Source: CAZTUH01 sp964620485 (GTDB taxonomy: Bacteria > Pseudomonadota > Gammaproteobacteria > Burkholderiales > Burkholderiaceae_B). From it: a DNA stretch of 64,000 nt. The notes under the pieces are model-generated. The model was not told where the DNA came from and ran no database searches. It saw only the letters and a program-made list of their open reading frames with translations. The DNA is taken from the NCBI GenBank assembly GCA_964620485.1, contig CAZUGU010000007.1, forward strand, positions 22,188 through 86,187, in the 5' to 3' direction. Positions 47,548-57,216 of the stretch are shown here, in pieces. Numbering within the stretch: position 1 is the first letter of the stretch; the number at the start of each line of letters is the position of its first letter. Position numbers and translations under genes: made by a program.

Positions 47548-47976
47548 ATGAAGACCTTTGTAGTGAAGAAAAATGAAATTGCACATGATTGGTTTATCAT
47601 CGATGCTAAGGGGAAAATTCTTGGACGGCTTGCTAGTGAAGTCGCACGACTTTTGAGAGGGAAACATAAACCTGAATTTACACCTCATATTGATATAGGT
47701 GATTATGTTATTATCATCAATGCAATTCAAATTATTGTTACTGGAAATAAATTAATAGGAAAAAAATATTTCCGACATACCGGATATCCGGGTGGAATAC
47801 ATGTAACTAATTTTAAGGATATGAAAAATAAGAATCCTAGCCATATTATTCAAAAAGCTATTAAAGGAATGTTACCAAGTGGTCCTTTAGGATATGCTAT
47901 GCTTGAAAAGCTCAGAGTATACGACGGTGAAGAACACCCACATATCTCACAAAAACCTAAGTTATTAATGATCTAA
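47548..47976 (+). CDS. rplM: 50S ribosomal protein L13
   Basis: Early-assembly 50S protein. MKTFVVKKNEIAHDWFIIDA, LGRLASEVARLLRGKHKPEFTPHIDIGD (residues ~28-56) and the C-terminal LRVYDGEEHPHISQKP are characteristic. I start at ATG 47548; the longer frame begins at a TTG. It is 142 aa. rpsI follows after 9 bases, the conserved L13-S9 operon. Confidence 0.98.
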   Translation: MKTFVVKKNEIAHDWFIIDAKGKILGRLASEVARLLRGKHKPEFTPHIDIGDYVIIINAIQIIVTGNKLIGKKYFRHTGYPGGIHVTNFKDMKNKNPSHIIQKAIKGMLPSGPLGYAMLEKLRVYDGEEHPHISQKPKLLMI

Positions 47977-47985
47977 GGAAATATT

Positions 47986-48378
47986 ATGATTGGTAATTGG
48001 AACTATGGAACAGGGCGAAGAAAAACTTCAGTAGCTCGAGTCTTTTTAAAAAGAGGAACAGGCGAAATTATTGTTAATGGCAATTCAGTTGATAAACAAT
48101 TCTCTCGGGAAACAGGAAGAATGATTATTAATCAACCGCTTACAATAACCGATAATGTTAAACTATTTGACATAAATGCCAATGTGCATGGTGGAGGTGA
48201 AACTAGTCAAGCCAGAGCAATTGGGCACGGGATTGCTCGGGCTTTGATTAATTATGATTCTGAATTAAAACAAATTTTATCTCAATCAGGTCTATTGACT
48301 CGTGATGCACGTGAGGTTGAGCGAAAAAAAGTTGGTTTCCGCAAAGCGCGCCGTCGCAGACAATTTAGTAAACGTTAA
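47986..48378 (+). CDS. rpsI: 30S ribosomal protein S9
   Basis: 30S head protein whose C-terminal tail reaches the P-site tRNA. It begins GNWNYGTGRRKTSVARVFLK and ends with the basic KVGFRKARRRRQFSKR tail. Its 130 aa are normal. A Shine-Dalgarno AAGGA lies just before the ATG. It is cotranscribed with rplM; argC follows after 43 bases. Confidence 0.98.
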   Translation: MIGNWNYGTGRRKTSVARVFLKRGTGEIIVNGNSVDKQFSRETGRMIINQPLTITDNVKLFDINANVHGGGETSQARAIGHGIARALINYDSELKQILSQSGLLTRDAREVERKKVGFRKARRRRQFSKR

Positions 48379-48421
48379 TGGTCTGCAAAAATTGTTTACA
48401 TTTTCAATATTTTAAAAGTAA

Positions 48422-49492
48422 ATGACTTTATCTCAAAAATCAGGCAACTTTGTAAAAGTTGGCATAGTCGGTGGTACTGGTTATGTTGGTATTGAATTAC
48501 TGCAAATATTAATTCGACATCCGAATGTTGTTCTTACTTCTGTTACTTCCCGTAGGGAATTTGGCTTGCCAATTTCGGATTTATATCCTCATTTGAAAAA
48601 TCATTTAAATTTAAATTTCTCGTCAAGTGAAGAAAATAACCTTATAGATTGTGATATAGTTTTTTTTTCAACACCACATGGTGTTGCTATGAAAGAAACA
48701 CCTAAATTAATAGAAAAAGGGACTAAAATTATTGATTTAGCAGCAGATTTTCGAATCAAAGATACTGAAATTTTTGAAAAATGGTATAAGATTCCACATC
48801 TTTGTCCAGATATTCTTCAACAATCTGAATACGGTTTAGTTGAGTTAAACCGTCTTGCAATATCTAAAGCTCAGGTTGTTGGAAATCCAGGTTGTTATCC
48901 AACAACGATCTTGCTAGGTTTGGCGCCATTATTAAAAAATCAAGAATCTTTAATAGATTTACAAACATTGATAACAGATTGTAAGTCAGGAGTTTCTGGT
49001 GCTGGTCGATCTTTAGATCACTTTTTATTATTCTCAGAGATTTCCGATAATTTTAAGGCATATAGTGTGAAAGGTCATCGTCACTATCCTGAAATTATCT
49101 TTCAATTAGAAAAACTTTCAAGGAAAAAAGTAGATTTGACATTTGTTCCTCATTTAGTACCAATGATTCGTGGTATGTTTTCTACTATTTATGCACGTGT
49201 TTTACCACATGCAAAACAAATTGATTTTCAAAATTTATTTGAACAATATTATCAAAATGAAAAGTTTATTGATATAATGCCAGAAGATAGTTTGCCAGAA
49301 ACTCGTTCTGTTAGATCATCTAATAATTTGCGAATTTCTGTATGTTACAAGCGTCAAACAGGAATTTTAATTATTTTAGTAATTCAAGATAATTTAGTAA
49401 AGGGAGCAGCTGGTCAAGCTATTCAAAATATGAATGTAATGTTTAATTTTCCTGAAGAAACTGGCTTAAATCAAGTTTCATTTTTACCTTAA
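48422..49492 (+). CDS. argC: N-acetyl-gamma-glutamyl-phosphate reductase
   Basis: NADPH-dependent third step of arginine synthesis. VGIVGGTGYVGIELLQIL is the nucleotide site and the catalytic cysteine is C158 in VVGNPGCYPTT. KGHRHYPEI and FVPHLVPMIRGM are family markers. It has 356 aa, with a short N-terminal addition before the Rossmann motif. Its position after rplM-rpsI and before erpA is the Burkholderiales order. The other arg genes are not in this window. Confidence 0.96.
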   Translation: MTLSQKSGNFVKVGIVGGTGYVGIELLQILIRHPNVVLTSVTSRREFGLPISDLYPHLKNHLNLNFSSSEENNLIDCDIVFFSTPHGVAMKETPKLIEKGTKIIDLAADFRIKDTEIFEKWYKIPHLCPDILQQSEYGLVELNRLAISKAQVVGNPGCYPTTILLGLAPLLKNQESLIDLQTLITDCKSGVSGAGRSLDHFLLFSEISDNFKAYSVKGHRHYPEIIFQLEKLSRKKVDLTFVPHLVPMIRGMFSTIYARVLPHAKQIDFQNLFEQYYQNEKFIDIMPEDSLPETRSVRSSNNLRISVCYKRQTGILIILVIQDNLVKGAAGQAIQNMNVMFNFPEETGLNQVSFLP

Positions 49493-49656
49493 TAAATTCT
49501 TTCTGAAAATTTTAAATAATACTTTGTAATCGAAATTACTGATTAGATAATTACTGATTAGAAATAGTGTCTATAATTCGAATTATTCAGATGCTATTAT
49601 ATTTATTATTAGTTTGTTTTCTATATTGGAATGATTTTATTCGGAGTAGCGTTATT

Positions 49657-50025
49657 ATGGATACATTGATAAAAAATGTAGATTTAAAGATAAAACCTAA
49701 AACATTAATCTTTACTGATTCAGCAGCAAATAAAGTTCGAGATCTACTAATTGAAGAGGAAAACCTAGAATTGAAACTAAGAGTTTTTATTCAAGGTGGT
49801 GGTTGTGCTGGTTTTCAGTATGGTTTTGCTTTTGATGAAACTGTAAATGAGGATGATATGGAATTTGATAAAAATGGAGTTAAATTATTGGTTGACTCTA
49901 TAAGTTTTCAATATTTGGTCGGTGCTGAAATTGATTATAAAGAAGATCTAATGGGATCACAATTTATTATTAGAAATCCAAATGCATCCGTTAAGTGTGG
50001 TTGTGGTTCATCTTTCTCAGTATAA
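49657..50025 (+). CDS. erpA: Iron-sulfur cluster insertion protein ErpA
   Basis: A-type carrier that delivers Fe-S clusters to apo-proteins. The three cluster cysteines are C50 (GGGCAGFQYGF), C114 and C116 (KCGCGSSFSV). The residue after C50 is Ala rather than the usual Ser. I start at ATG 49657, with GGAG 11-14 bases upstream; the longer frame from a GTG at 49567 adds a spurious hydrophobic stretch. It is 122 aa. It follows argC as in related genomes. Confidence 0.95.
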   Translation: MDTLIKNVDLKIKPKTLIFTDSAANKVRDLLIEEENLELKLRVFIQGGGCAGFQYGFAFDETVNEDDMEFDKNGVKLLVDSISFQYLVGAEIDYKEDLMGSQFIIRNPNASVKCGCGSSFSV

Positions 50026-50740
50026 AATAATTCATTTCTAAGAACAGAACAATTATTCTTCATAATAATAGTCAAAAATTATATAATCTTTCATATTAAT
50101 ACATATCTTCAATATTGATTGAAATACTAGAAATTAGAGTATTACAATATAATTGTAACCACTATTTATAAAATAAAAAAATAAATTTTTGTAATATTGA
50201 ACATCTGATGAAGATTTTTAACAAAAATTTAATATTTTAATTGATATAAATTTTGAATTTGTTTATAAATTTTGAATTTGTTTAATAGTTAGTTCATTCA
50301 AATTTCTATCTATAGTTATATGATTTTAAATCTAAAACTTTATAATTTTTGAAAAATATAAATATTCTCAAAAATCTTTCTATTTTATTTATGAGTTCAA
50401 ATACATTAGAAAATTTCTGTTAACTATATACAAAATGAAATTTTGAGAATATTTATATTTTTCAAAAATTAGATATATATCGATACATATCTAATATATT
50501 TTAGAAATCGTAAATAATTTATTTTTAATGTTTTAATTTCTAATTTAAATAGAAAGAAAATATATCATAAAAATAATAAATATTACATATGGTTATTTTT
50601 TAATTTTCAATTCACGGATTTAAATATTAATTCGTTAAAAATCTAATTATAATAAAATTTAATAAGAAAATAGATATTTTCTGATCTTTTGTATCAATGA
50701 TTTTCTAAAAAAGATTCAATCTTAAATATTAAAAACCATA
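50026..50740. other. Gene-free gap between erpA and tyrS
   Basis: About 715 bases. In relatives anmK usually sits here. I see no sugar-kinase motif. The gap contains a 19-base direct duplication (50246-50283) and the 31-bp inverted repeat at 50343-50471. Confidence 0.5.
50343..50471. repeat. 31-bp inverted repeat with 67-base spacer
   Basis: Arms 50343-50373 and 50441-50471 are exact reverse complements. The arms are nearly all A/T with GAGAAT/ATTCTC, and no gene is between them. Confidence 0.95.
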
Positions 50741-51964
50741 ATGATTACTGTTAATAACTATAAGACTGAAATTCAATCCGATATGTTAACCATTAGCCAT
50801 GGTTGTGAAGAATTTTTAGTGAAAGATCAATTTATAAATAAATTAATTAAGAGTTATTCTGTTAGAAAACCTTTAAATGTCAAACTTGGTTTAGATCCAA
50901 CAGCACCAGATATTCATCTGGGTCATACGATAGTTCTCAATAAAATAAGACAATTACAGAATTTAGGACATACAATTATTTTTCTAATTGGTGATTTTAC
51001 TTCATTAATAGGAGATCCTAGTGGACGTGATATGGCTCGTCCCCTGTTAACAAAAGAACAAATTTTTTTAAATGCAAAGACATATGAAACACAAATTAGT
51101 TTTATATTAGATATGGAAAGAACAAAAATTCGATACAATTCTGAATGGTATAATTTGCTAGGTGCAAATGGCTTAATTCAATTAAGCTCACATTATACTG
51201 TTGCACGTATGATGGAACGTTCTGATTTTTGTCAACGTTTCAAAAAGGAAATGCCAATATCAATAAGTGAATTCTTATATCCATTAATGCAAGGATATGA
51301 TTCAGTAGTTATTAACTCTGATCTAGAAATAGGTGGAACTGATCAAAAATTTAATTTATTAATTGGACGTTCTCTACAAAAAGAATATGGACAGGAACCA
51401 CAATGTATTTTAACGATGCCACTTCTAATTGGAATAGATGGAATTGAGAAAATGTCTAAATCGAATTCCAATTATATTGGTATTTCGGAATCTGCAGATT
51501 CAATGTTTGGAAAGTTAATGTCTATATCTGATACGTTAATGTGGAAATATTTTGATTTATTGTCTTTTCTTTTATTAACTAACTCCACAGAAATAAAGAA
51601 TAAAATTGATAATGGATGTAACAGACGTGACATTAAAATGATTTTAGCTCGTGAAATTACTGAAAGATTTCACAGTAAAAAAATTGCTGAAGCAGCATTA
51701 GAAAATTTTATATCTAAATTTTGTAAAAACAGTATTCCTAAATACATACATGAAGTAAATATTGGCAACTCACCAATGGGAATTGTGAAAGTATTATTTG
51801 AATCAGGTTTGGTATCCTCTAATTCTGAAGCTAAAAGAAATATAGAACAAGGTGGAATAAAAATTAATGGTGATCGCATAGATAATAAATCTTTGGAATT
51901 AAAAAAGGGTATCTATACTGTCCAGGCTGGAAAACATAAATTTTTAAGAGTAATTCTAAATTAG
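50741..51964 (+). CDS. tyrS: Tyrosyl-tRNA synthetase
   Basis: Class I synthetase for tRNA-Tyr. HIGH-type motif DPTAPDIHLGHTIVL is near residues 53-67 and KMSKS in IEKMSKSNSNYIG near 236. GGTDQKFNLLIGR binds the tyrosyl-adenylate. A C-terminal S4 domain (AKRNIEQGGIKINGDRID) contacts the tRNA. At 407 aa it is full length, of the TyrZ-like bacterial type. It follows a long empty gap after erpA; glyA lies 167 bases downstream. Confidence 0.97.
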   Translation: MITVNNYKTEIQSDMLTISHGCEEFLVKDQFINKLIKSYSVRKPLNVKLGLDPTAPDIHLGHTIVLNKIRQLQNLGHTIIFLIGDFTSLIGDPSGRDMARPLLTKEQIFLNAKTYETQISFILDMERTKIRYNSEWYNLLGANGLIQLSSHYTVARMMERSDFCQRFKKEMPISISEFLYPLMQGYDSVVINSDLEIGGTDQKFNLLIGRSLQKEYGQEPQCILTMPLLIGIDGIEKMSKSNSNYIGISESADSMFGKLMSISDTLMWKYFDLLSFLLLTNSTEIKNKIDNGCNRRDIKMILAREITERFHSKKIAEAALENFISKFCKNSIPKYIHEVNIGNSPMGIVKVLFESGLVSSNSEAKRNIEQGGIKINGDRIDNKSLELKKGIYTVQAGKHKFLRVILN

Positions 51965-52131
51965 AAAAAAACTTAGTTTACATTATTAAATCGTATTTAA
52001 ATTACGATCTAAATCATTTTAGAAGTGTTAATTAAAATTAAAAAATTTTTTAATTTTGAACGAAATAAATTTCTTTAAAAAGAAATAGTTTTCCTGATTT
52101 TTAAGCTTGTTTAACACATTAGGAATTTTAA

Positions 52132-53379
52132 ATGTTTGATCGAAAATTTGGTCTACAACAAATTGATTTAGAAATTTGGAACAGCATCCAAAAGGAAAAT
52201 ATTAGACAGGAAAATCATATAGAATTAATTGCTTCAGAAAACTATGCAAGTCCATCTGTAATGGAAGCTCAGGGCACACAATTAACCAATAAGTATGCAG
52301 AGGGTTATCCTGAAAAACGTTATTATGGTGGATGCGATCATATTGATACAATAGAAAAAATTGCTATTAAAAGATTGAAACAATTATTTCATGCTGAATC
52401 AGCTAATGTTCAACCACATTCTGGTTCTCAGGCAAATCAAAGCGTTTACATGGCTGTATTAAATCCTGGTGATATAGTACTAGGTATGAATTTACTAGAA
52501 GGTGGACATTTGACACATGGATCGCCAGTTAATGCGTCTGGACAATTGTATAGATTTATTCCATATGGATTAGATAAAAATGAAATAATAGATTATAAAC
52601 AAATCCAGAACTTAACAAAAATTTACAAACCGAAACTAATTGTTGCCGGAGCATCTTCTTATCCTTTACATATTGATTTTGAATATATTTCTCGAATTGC
52701 TCATAATAACGGAGCCATGTTTATGGTAGATATTGCGCACTATGCAGGTTTAGTTGTCGGTGATGCTTATCCTAATCCAGTAATTTATGCTGATTTTGTA
52801 ACTTCAACTACACATAAGTCATTGCGGGGGCCACGTGGTGGTGTAATTATGATGAAAGAAAAGTTTCAAAAAATAATTAATTCTGCAGTTTTCCCATGTG
52901 TTCAAGGAGGTCCTTTAATGCATGTAATTGCAGCTAAAGCAGTAGCATTTAAAGAGGCTTTACAACCAGAATTTAAGACTTATATAAATCAGGTTGTTAA
53001 AAATGCTAAAAAATTGGCAGAGACTTTAGTAAAGCGTGGATTTCGAATTGTATCAGGATGCACTGAAAGTCATATTATTTTAATAGATTTACGAACTAAG
53101 GGCATTACTGGTCAGAATGCTGAAGTTGCACTTGGTTCGGTAAATATTACGGTTAATAAAAATACTGTTCCTGGAGATCCAGAAAAACCTTTTATAACAA
53201 GTGGTATTCGATTAGGTACTTTGGCAATAACAACTCGTGGTTTCACAGAAGTTGAAACAGAAATGACAGGTAACTTAATTGCAGATGTTTTAGAAAATAT
53301 GAATAATGAAGCGATCTTATTGCGTGTAAAAAAAGATGTGAATAAATTAACTGAACAATTACCTGTTTATGGAAAATGA
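52132..53379 (+). CDS. glyA: Serine hydroxymethyltransferase
   Basis: PLP enzyme converting serine and tetrahydrofolate to glycine and methylene-THF, the main one-carbon source for purine and thymidylate synthesis. The PLP lysine is K229 in TSTTHKSLRGPRGG, identical in number to the E. coli enzyme. HIELIASENYASP and YYGGCDHID are family motifs. It is 415 aa, complete. It is followed by the nrdR relic and ribD-ribE, a decayed form of the glyA-nrdR-rib order. Confidence 0.98.
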   Translation: MFDRKFGLQQIDLEIWNSIQKENIRQENHIELIASENYASPSVMEAQGTQLTNKYAEGYPEKRYYGGCDHIDTIEKIAIKRLKQLFHAESANVQPHSGSQANQSVYMAVLNPGDIVLGMNLLEGGHLTHGSPVNASGQLYRFIPYGLDKNEIIDYKQIQNLTKIYKPKLIVAGASSYPLHIDFEYISRIAHNNGAMFMVDIAHYAGLVVGDAYPNPVIYADFVTSTTHKSLRGPRGGVIMMKEKFQKIINSAVFPCVQGGPLMHVIAAKAVAFKEALQPEFKTYINQVVKNAKKLAETLVKRGFRIVSGCTESHIILIDLRTKGITGQNAEVALGSVNITVNKNTVPGDPEKPFITSGIRLGTLAITTRGFTEVETEMTGNLIADVLENMNNEAILLRVKKDVNKLTEQLPVYGK

Positions 53380-53462
53380 ATAAACTTAATAATATATTAT
53401 ATAATTTGAAAATAATTATTTTTTATAAATAGAAATTGATTTGACTAATTTAAAAGAATCAA

Positions 53463-53839
53463 ATGAGTTATACATTTTGTTCTCATACTAAGACTCAGAT
53501 TCTAAAATAATAGAATATCTGAAAAAAGAAATGCAATTCGGCGGCAACACCGTTGTGTTTATTTTAAGAAACTATTTACAACTTATAAAAAGAGCTGGCT
53601 GATTTTTTTACTTGGTAATAAACGCAATGGAGATTGTTATTTAACACAATTAAAATAAAAAAAAAGGAAATTAATATTGTTATAACTCATATTGAAAATA
53701 GTTTAATATTTAAAGATCACATGAAACATTGACAAAGTGTATTTTTGAATTAGTAATGAACGATCTGAAAAATTTTGATCAAATATCCTATGTTCGTTAG
53801 GAATCAGTTTATAAAAATTTTTCAGATATTATGGAATTT
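53463..53839 (+). pseudogene. nrdR: nrdR pseudogene (ribonucleotide reductase repressor relic)
   Basis: Broken frames in the right order match NrdR. From 53463: MSYTFCSHTKTQILK (family MRCPFCGHxDTQVxDSR), with the first zinc cysteine lost. From 53515 in another frame: ISEKRNAIRRQHRCVYFKK then LFTTYKK (family IRRRRRCxxCxxRFTTYE). From 53747 in a third position: ELVMNDLKNFDQISYVR, a stop, then ESVYKNFSDIMEF (family LMxxLKxLDxVAYVRFASVYRxFxD). Frameshifts and stops make it non-functional. Its location between glyA and ribD is where nrdR lies in betaproteobacteria. NrdR normally represses nrdAB. Confidence 0.88.
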
Positions 53840-53968
53840 GTCGATATTTTCATAGAGTCCAGAAAAACAGAATTATTGTTTAGTTTCTCAAATTGGTATT
53901 CAATTATATCAAAGTGCATAATTCTTTAAATGGAAATAGCTTATTTTAATATACATATACTTTAAAAA

Positions 53969-55117
53969 ATGACTTTAAAATTTAATGAAGACGATATCTT
54001 TTGGATGCGTCGAGCTTTAACTCTAGCAAATACAGTATTATATGATACCATGCCAAATCCTAGAGTAGGATGTGTGATTGTTCGAAATAATCAATGTATA
54101 AGTGAGGGAGTAACACAGCCATTTGGTGGTCTGCATGCAGAAATATGTGCTTTACAAAATGCAAAAAAAAGAAATATCTGTGTTAAAAATTCCACAGTTT
54201 ATGTCAACCTTGAACCATGTAATCATTACGGAAATACTCCTCCTTGTGTAGATGCTTTATTAAAAGCATCTCCATCAAGAATTGTAATTGCTATGATTGA
54301 TCCAAATCCAAAAGTTCAAGGAAAAGGTTTAGAACGTTTAAAAAAAAACGGAATTTCCATTACAATTAATGTTTGTCATAATGAAGCTTTACAATTGAAT
54401 ATAGGATTTGTTGCTCGTATGATTCGTGGATTACCATGGGTTTGGCTAAAGATAGCAAGTTCATTAGATGGACGTAGTGCTTTATGTAATGGAACCTCTA
54501 AATGGATTACCAGCAATAAAGCACGTTCTGATGGATATCATTGGAGAGCTCGCAGTTGCGTTGTATTAACTGGAATTGGAACAATAGTTCACGATAATCC
54601 AAATTTAAGTGTTCACAATATAAAAACATCACGTAAACCAATCAAAGCTATTGTGGATTCTAAGTTTAGAATCCCAGAAAATTCAAGAATTTTTGATGGA
54701 ACTAAAGTTTTAATATTCACTACAAAAATGGATACTAACAAAGCTAAACGTATTGAAAAATCTAATGGTCAAGTTATCTTGATGCCTAGTACAAAAATTG
54801 GGCAAGTAAATCTATTAGAAATGATGTATTGGTTTTCTAAAAATAAAATAAATGAAGTGCATGTTGAAGCTGGGAACAAATTAAGTGGTAAGTTATTATC
54901 AGATGGATTTGTAGATGAGATATTACTTTACTTAGCTCCTATCTTTCTTGGAAATGCTCTTCCTATAGTAAATTTGCCAATTGTAACAAATTTGGATCAA
55001 GTTAAACGTTTAGATTTTTTCGATATTTTGGATTTAGGAACTGATATACGTTTACGTGCTCGTTTTAATGAAAACTGGCAATTACTACACGATGCAATAT
55101 ATTTAAGACAATTTTAA
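53969..55117 (+). CDS. ribD: Bifunctional riboflavin deaminase/reductase
   Basis: Deaminates and then reduces the pyrimidine intermediate in riboflavin synthesis. The N-terminal zinc deaminase has H56-A57-E58 and cysteines C84 and C93 (EPCNHYGNTPPC). The reductase domain from ~150 has WVWLKIASSLDGRSA, VVLTGIGTIVHDNPNL and VEAGNKLSGKLL. It is 382 aa, complete. ribE follows after 19 bases. No FMN riboswitch is visible upstream, where only the nrdR relic lies. Confidence 0.96.
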   Translation: MTLKFNEDDIFWMRRALTLANTVLYDTMPNPRVGCVIVRNNQCISEGVTQPFGGLHAEICALQNAKKRNICVKNSTVYVNLEPCNHYGNTPPCVDALLKASPSRIVIAMIDPNPKVQGKGLERLKKNGISITINVCHNEALQLNIGFVARMIRGLPWVWLKIASSLDGRSALCNGTSKWITSNKARSDGYHWRARSCVVLTGIGTIVHDNPNLSVHNIKTSRKPIKAIVDSKFRIPENSRIFDGTKVLIFTTKMDTNKAKRIEKSNGQVILMPSTKIGQVNLLEMMYWFSKNKINEVHVEAGNKLSGKLLSDGFVDEILLYLAPIFLGNALPIVNLPIVTNLDQVKRLDFFDILDLGTDIRLRARFNENWQLLHDAIYLRQF

Positions 55118-55136
55118 TTGGATTCTTACATTACTT

Positions 55137-55757
55137 ATGTTCACTGGACTTATAACGACTACAGGAGAGATTATTTCCATAGAAAATTTATCTAATTTCT
55201 ATGGAAAGAAGTCAGGATTTCGAGTTGTTATTAGAATAATTAATACTAATTTGCATAATATATGCATAGGTGATTCTATTTCGGTACAGGGTATGTGTGC
55301 TACTGTAGAATCAATTCTAGAAGATAACTTCTTTAGTATAATTATTTCATATGAGTCTTTAAACTGTATTGCATGTCTAAAAATCAAATCCATAGTTAAT
55401 ATTGAAAAATCACTCCGAGTAGGTAACCAAATTGGTGGCCATTTTGTTTTGGGTCATGTTGACTGTACGGGTAAAGTACGATCTTGTTCATCTATTGGAG
55501 AATCTATGGAATTAATTGTTTTGCTTTCAAAAAAAGTATCACGATTTATGACATATAAAGGATCAGTAGCTATCAATGGAGTTAGCTTAACTATTAATAG
55601 AGTAAATGATACAGGTGATAACTGTGAAATAAGTTTAAACATTATCCCATATACTTTAGATAATACAACTTTTAGAGATATAAAGATTAATGATATAGTT
55701 AACATAGAGGTTGATATAATTGCAAGATATGTGAATCGTATGATGAAATATCATTAA
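55137..55757 (+). CDS. ribE: Riboflavin synthase alpha chain
   Basis: Makes riboflavin from two dimethylribityllumazine molecules. Two homologous lumazine-binding barrels are evident: MFTGLITTTGEI with IGDSISVQGMCATV in the first, and HFVLGHVDCTGKVRS with KGSVAINGVSLTINRV in the second. It has 206 aa, normal. It is cotranscribed with ribD. ribBA, ribH and nusB, which follow in relatives, are not in this window; a tRNA-Ser gene follows instead. Confidence 0.96.
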   Translation: MFTGLITTTGEIISIENLSNFYGKKSGFRVVIRIINTNLHNICIGDSISVQGMCATVESILEDNFFSIIISYESLNCIACLKIKSIVNIEKSLRVGNQIGGHFVLGHVDCTGKVRSCSSIGESMELIVLLSKKVSRFMTYKGSVAINGVSLTINRVNDTGDNCEISLNIIPYTLDNTTFRDIKINDIVNIEVDIIARYVNRMMKYH

Positions 55758-55825
55758 TCTTTATATCTCTAAATTTGGAATATATGAATAAATATAATCA
55801 GAATCCTTCAAAATTATTCTTTTTT

Positions 55826-55911
55826 GGACAGATGGCCGAGTGGTTTAAGGCGCACGCCTGGAAAGCGTGTATACGATAATCGTATCGGGGGTTCGAATCC
55901 CCCTCTATCCG
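55826..55911 (+). tRNA. tRNA-Ser (GGA)
   Basis: Class II tRNA with a long variable arm. The anticodon loop CTGGAAA gives GGA, and the T-loop is TTCGAAT. The acceptor stem GGACAGA/TCTATCC has a C-A mismatch at pair 4-69. The discriminator is G and CCA is not encoded. Confidence 0.96.
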
Positions 55912-56686
55912 TCAAATAATAATAATTATTAAATAAATTATTGCTTGCTTTCAAATTAAAAAATATCAATTCTATATTAGAATTCTTAACTTTGAAAAGA
56001 GTCGAATATAGTCATATTTAATAATTCTTTTCAATTCTTAAGAAATTTTTATTCTTACAATTAATAAAAAATAAATAGAGAAATAAGAGAATTATTATTG
56101 ATTTAATAGATAAATTAATTATATCTAACCAAGAAAAGATTCATAACAAAGAATCAATTTTGAACTATATTAAACCACCACTATTTACTGATATATTCAT
56201 TTAATTTCTATTTCATTGCAATTTTCAATAATAAAACCTGTTTTTAACATTAAATATTTGAAGAATATATCAAGTTTTTCTTCACATATTTCCTAGTTAT
56301 AATAGATATGCTTTACAACTTGGTTTCTTATGATTTATATCTAAATTAAGCGTAGCATAAGTAAAATATAAAATTTCAATGCAATAAAATAAATGTAAAT
56401 GATTTCAAACAGTATCAATCAAAACATATTTTTAATGAAAGAAACAGGTACTAACAGATATTAATAATTTTCTAAAAAATATCTACATTTCTTAAAATTT
56501 GATGTAGATATTATGTTTTTTATTAAAAAATTTTAAATTTATAACCTCAAAGAAAGCTAGAATTCTAATTCCGTAGAAAAAATTATCGATACTTATTTTA
56601 TATTTTTTTTAAATACTTTACTATTTAAATAGTATTATATGGGTATCAAAGAAATCATTGTGTACTTAATGTAATAATGTTTACTA
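55912..56686. other. Gene-free gap between tRNA-Ser and tRNA-Leu
   Basis: About 775 bases without a supportable gene. A hairpin with 11-bp perfect arms (56478-56488 and 56502-56512) is followed by ATGTTTTTTATT and could be a terminator of an unseen transcript. No known RNA gene motif was recognised. Confidence 0.5.
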
Positions 56687-56769
56687 TGCCCAGAGCCGGA
56701 TTTGAACCGGCATGCCTATAAAGCGGGGGATTTTGAGTCCCCTGCGTCTACCAATTTCGCCATCTGGGC
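56687..56769 (-). tRNA. tRNA-Leu (CAA)
   Basis: Class II tRNA with acceptor stem GCCCAGA/TCTGGGC fully paired, anticodon loop CTCAAAA giving CAA, and T-loop TTCAAAT. The discriminator is A and CCA is not encoded. Confidence 0.96.
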
Positions 56770-57216
56770 AATATATCTTAATATGCAAAATCTTTACATA
56801 TGAAAATGAATACTCATATACTAAGATATATAAGAATAGAAATTTCAAATATTACAAATTTAATTTATTTATTCACTATTACTAATGCACTATTATTAAT
56901 ATTAATTTAATTGTTTTTATTGAAATAAAATTATTCAGTAGATTCAATAGGTAAACAATGATTTTCTATAATTCATTATGTAAAACAATTTTTTAATTTT
57001 TGTCAACTTAAATCGATGATTAAATTTATCTATCTTATATAAATTATAGAAGAATTATATGAATATTCTCGATAAAACTCAGGAATCAAATGAAAATTTG
57101 TTGGAATTACTTAATAAAATAAATACTATAAATACAAGTTTAATTAAGTGATATTTTTTATCGATTTTATAAGAATTTGAAAGATTTAATTGTCATTATC
57201 CATTAAAAATAATGTT
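56770..57216. other. Intergenic region before ffh
   Basis: About 450 AT-rich bases with no gene seen on either strand. I looked for the 4.5S RNA core motif (GGAAGGAAGCAG) because ffh is adjacent and did not find it. Confidence 0.5.

Noticed and set aside
53380..53968. FMN riboswitch upstream of ribD
   Set aside because: The conserved RFN motifs are not seen; the region is accounted for by the nrdR relic.
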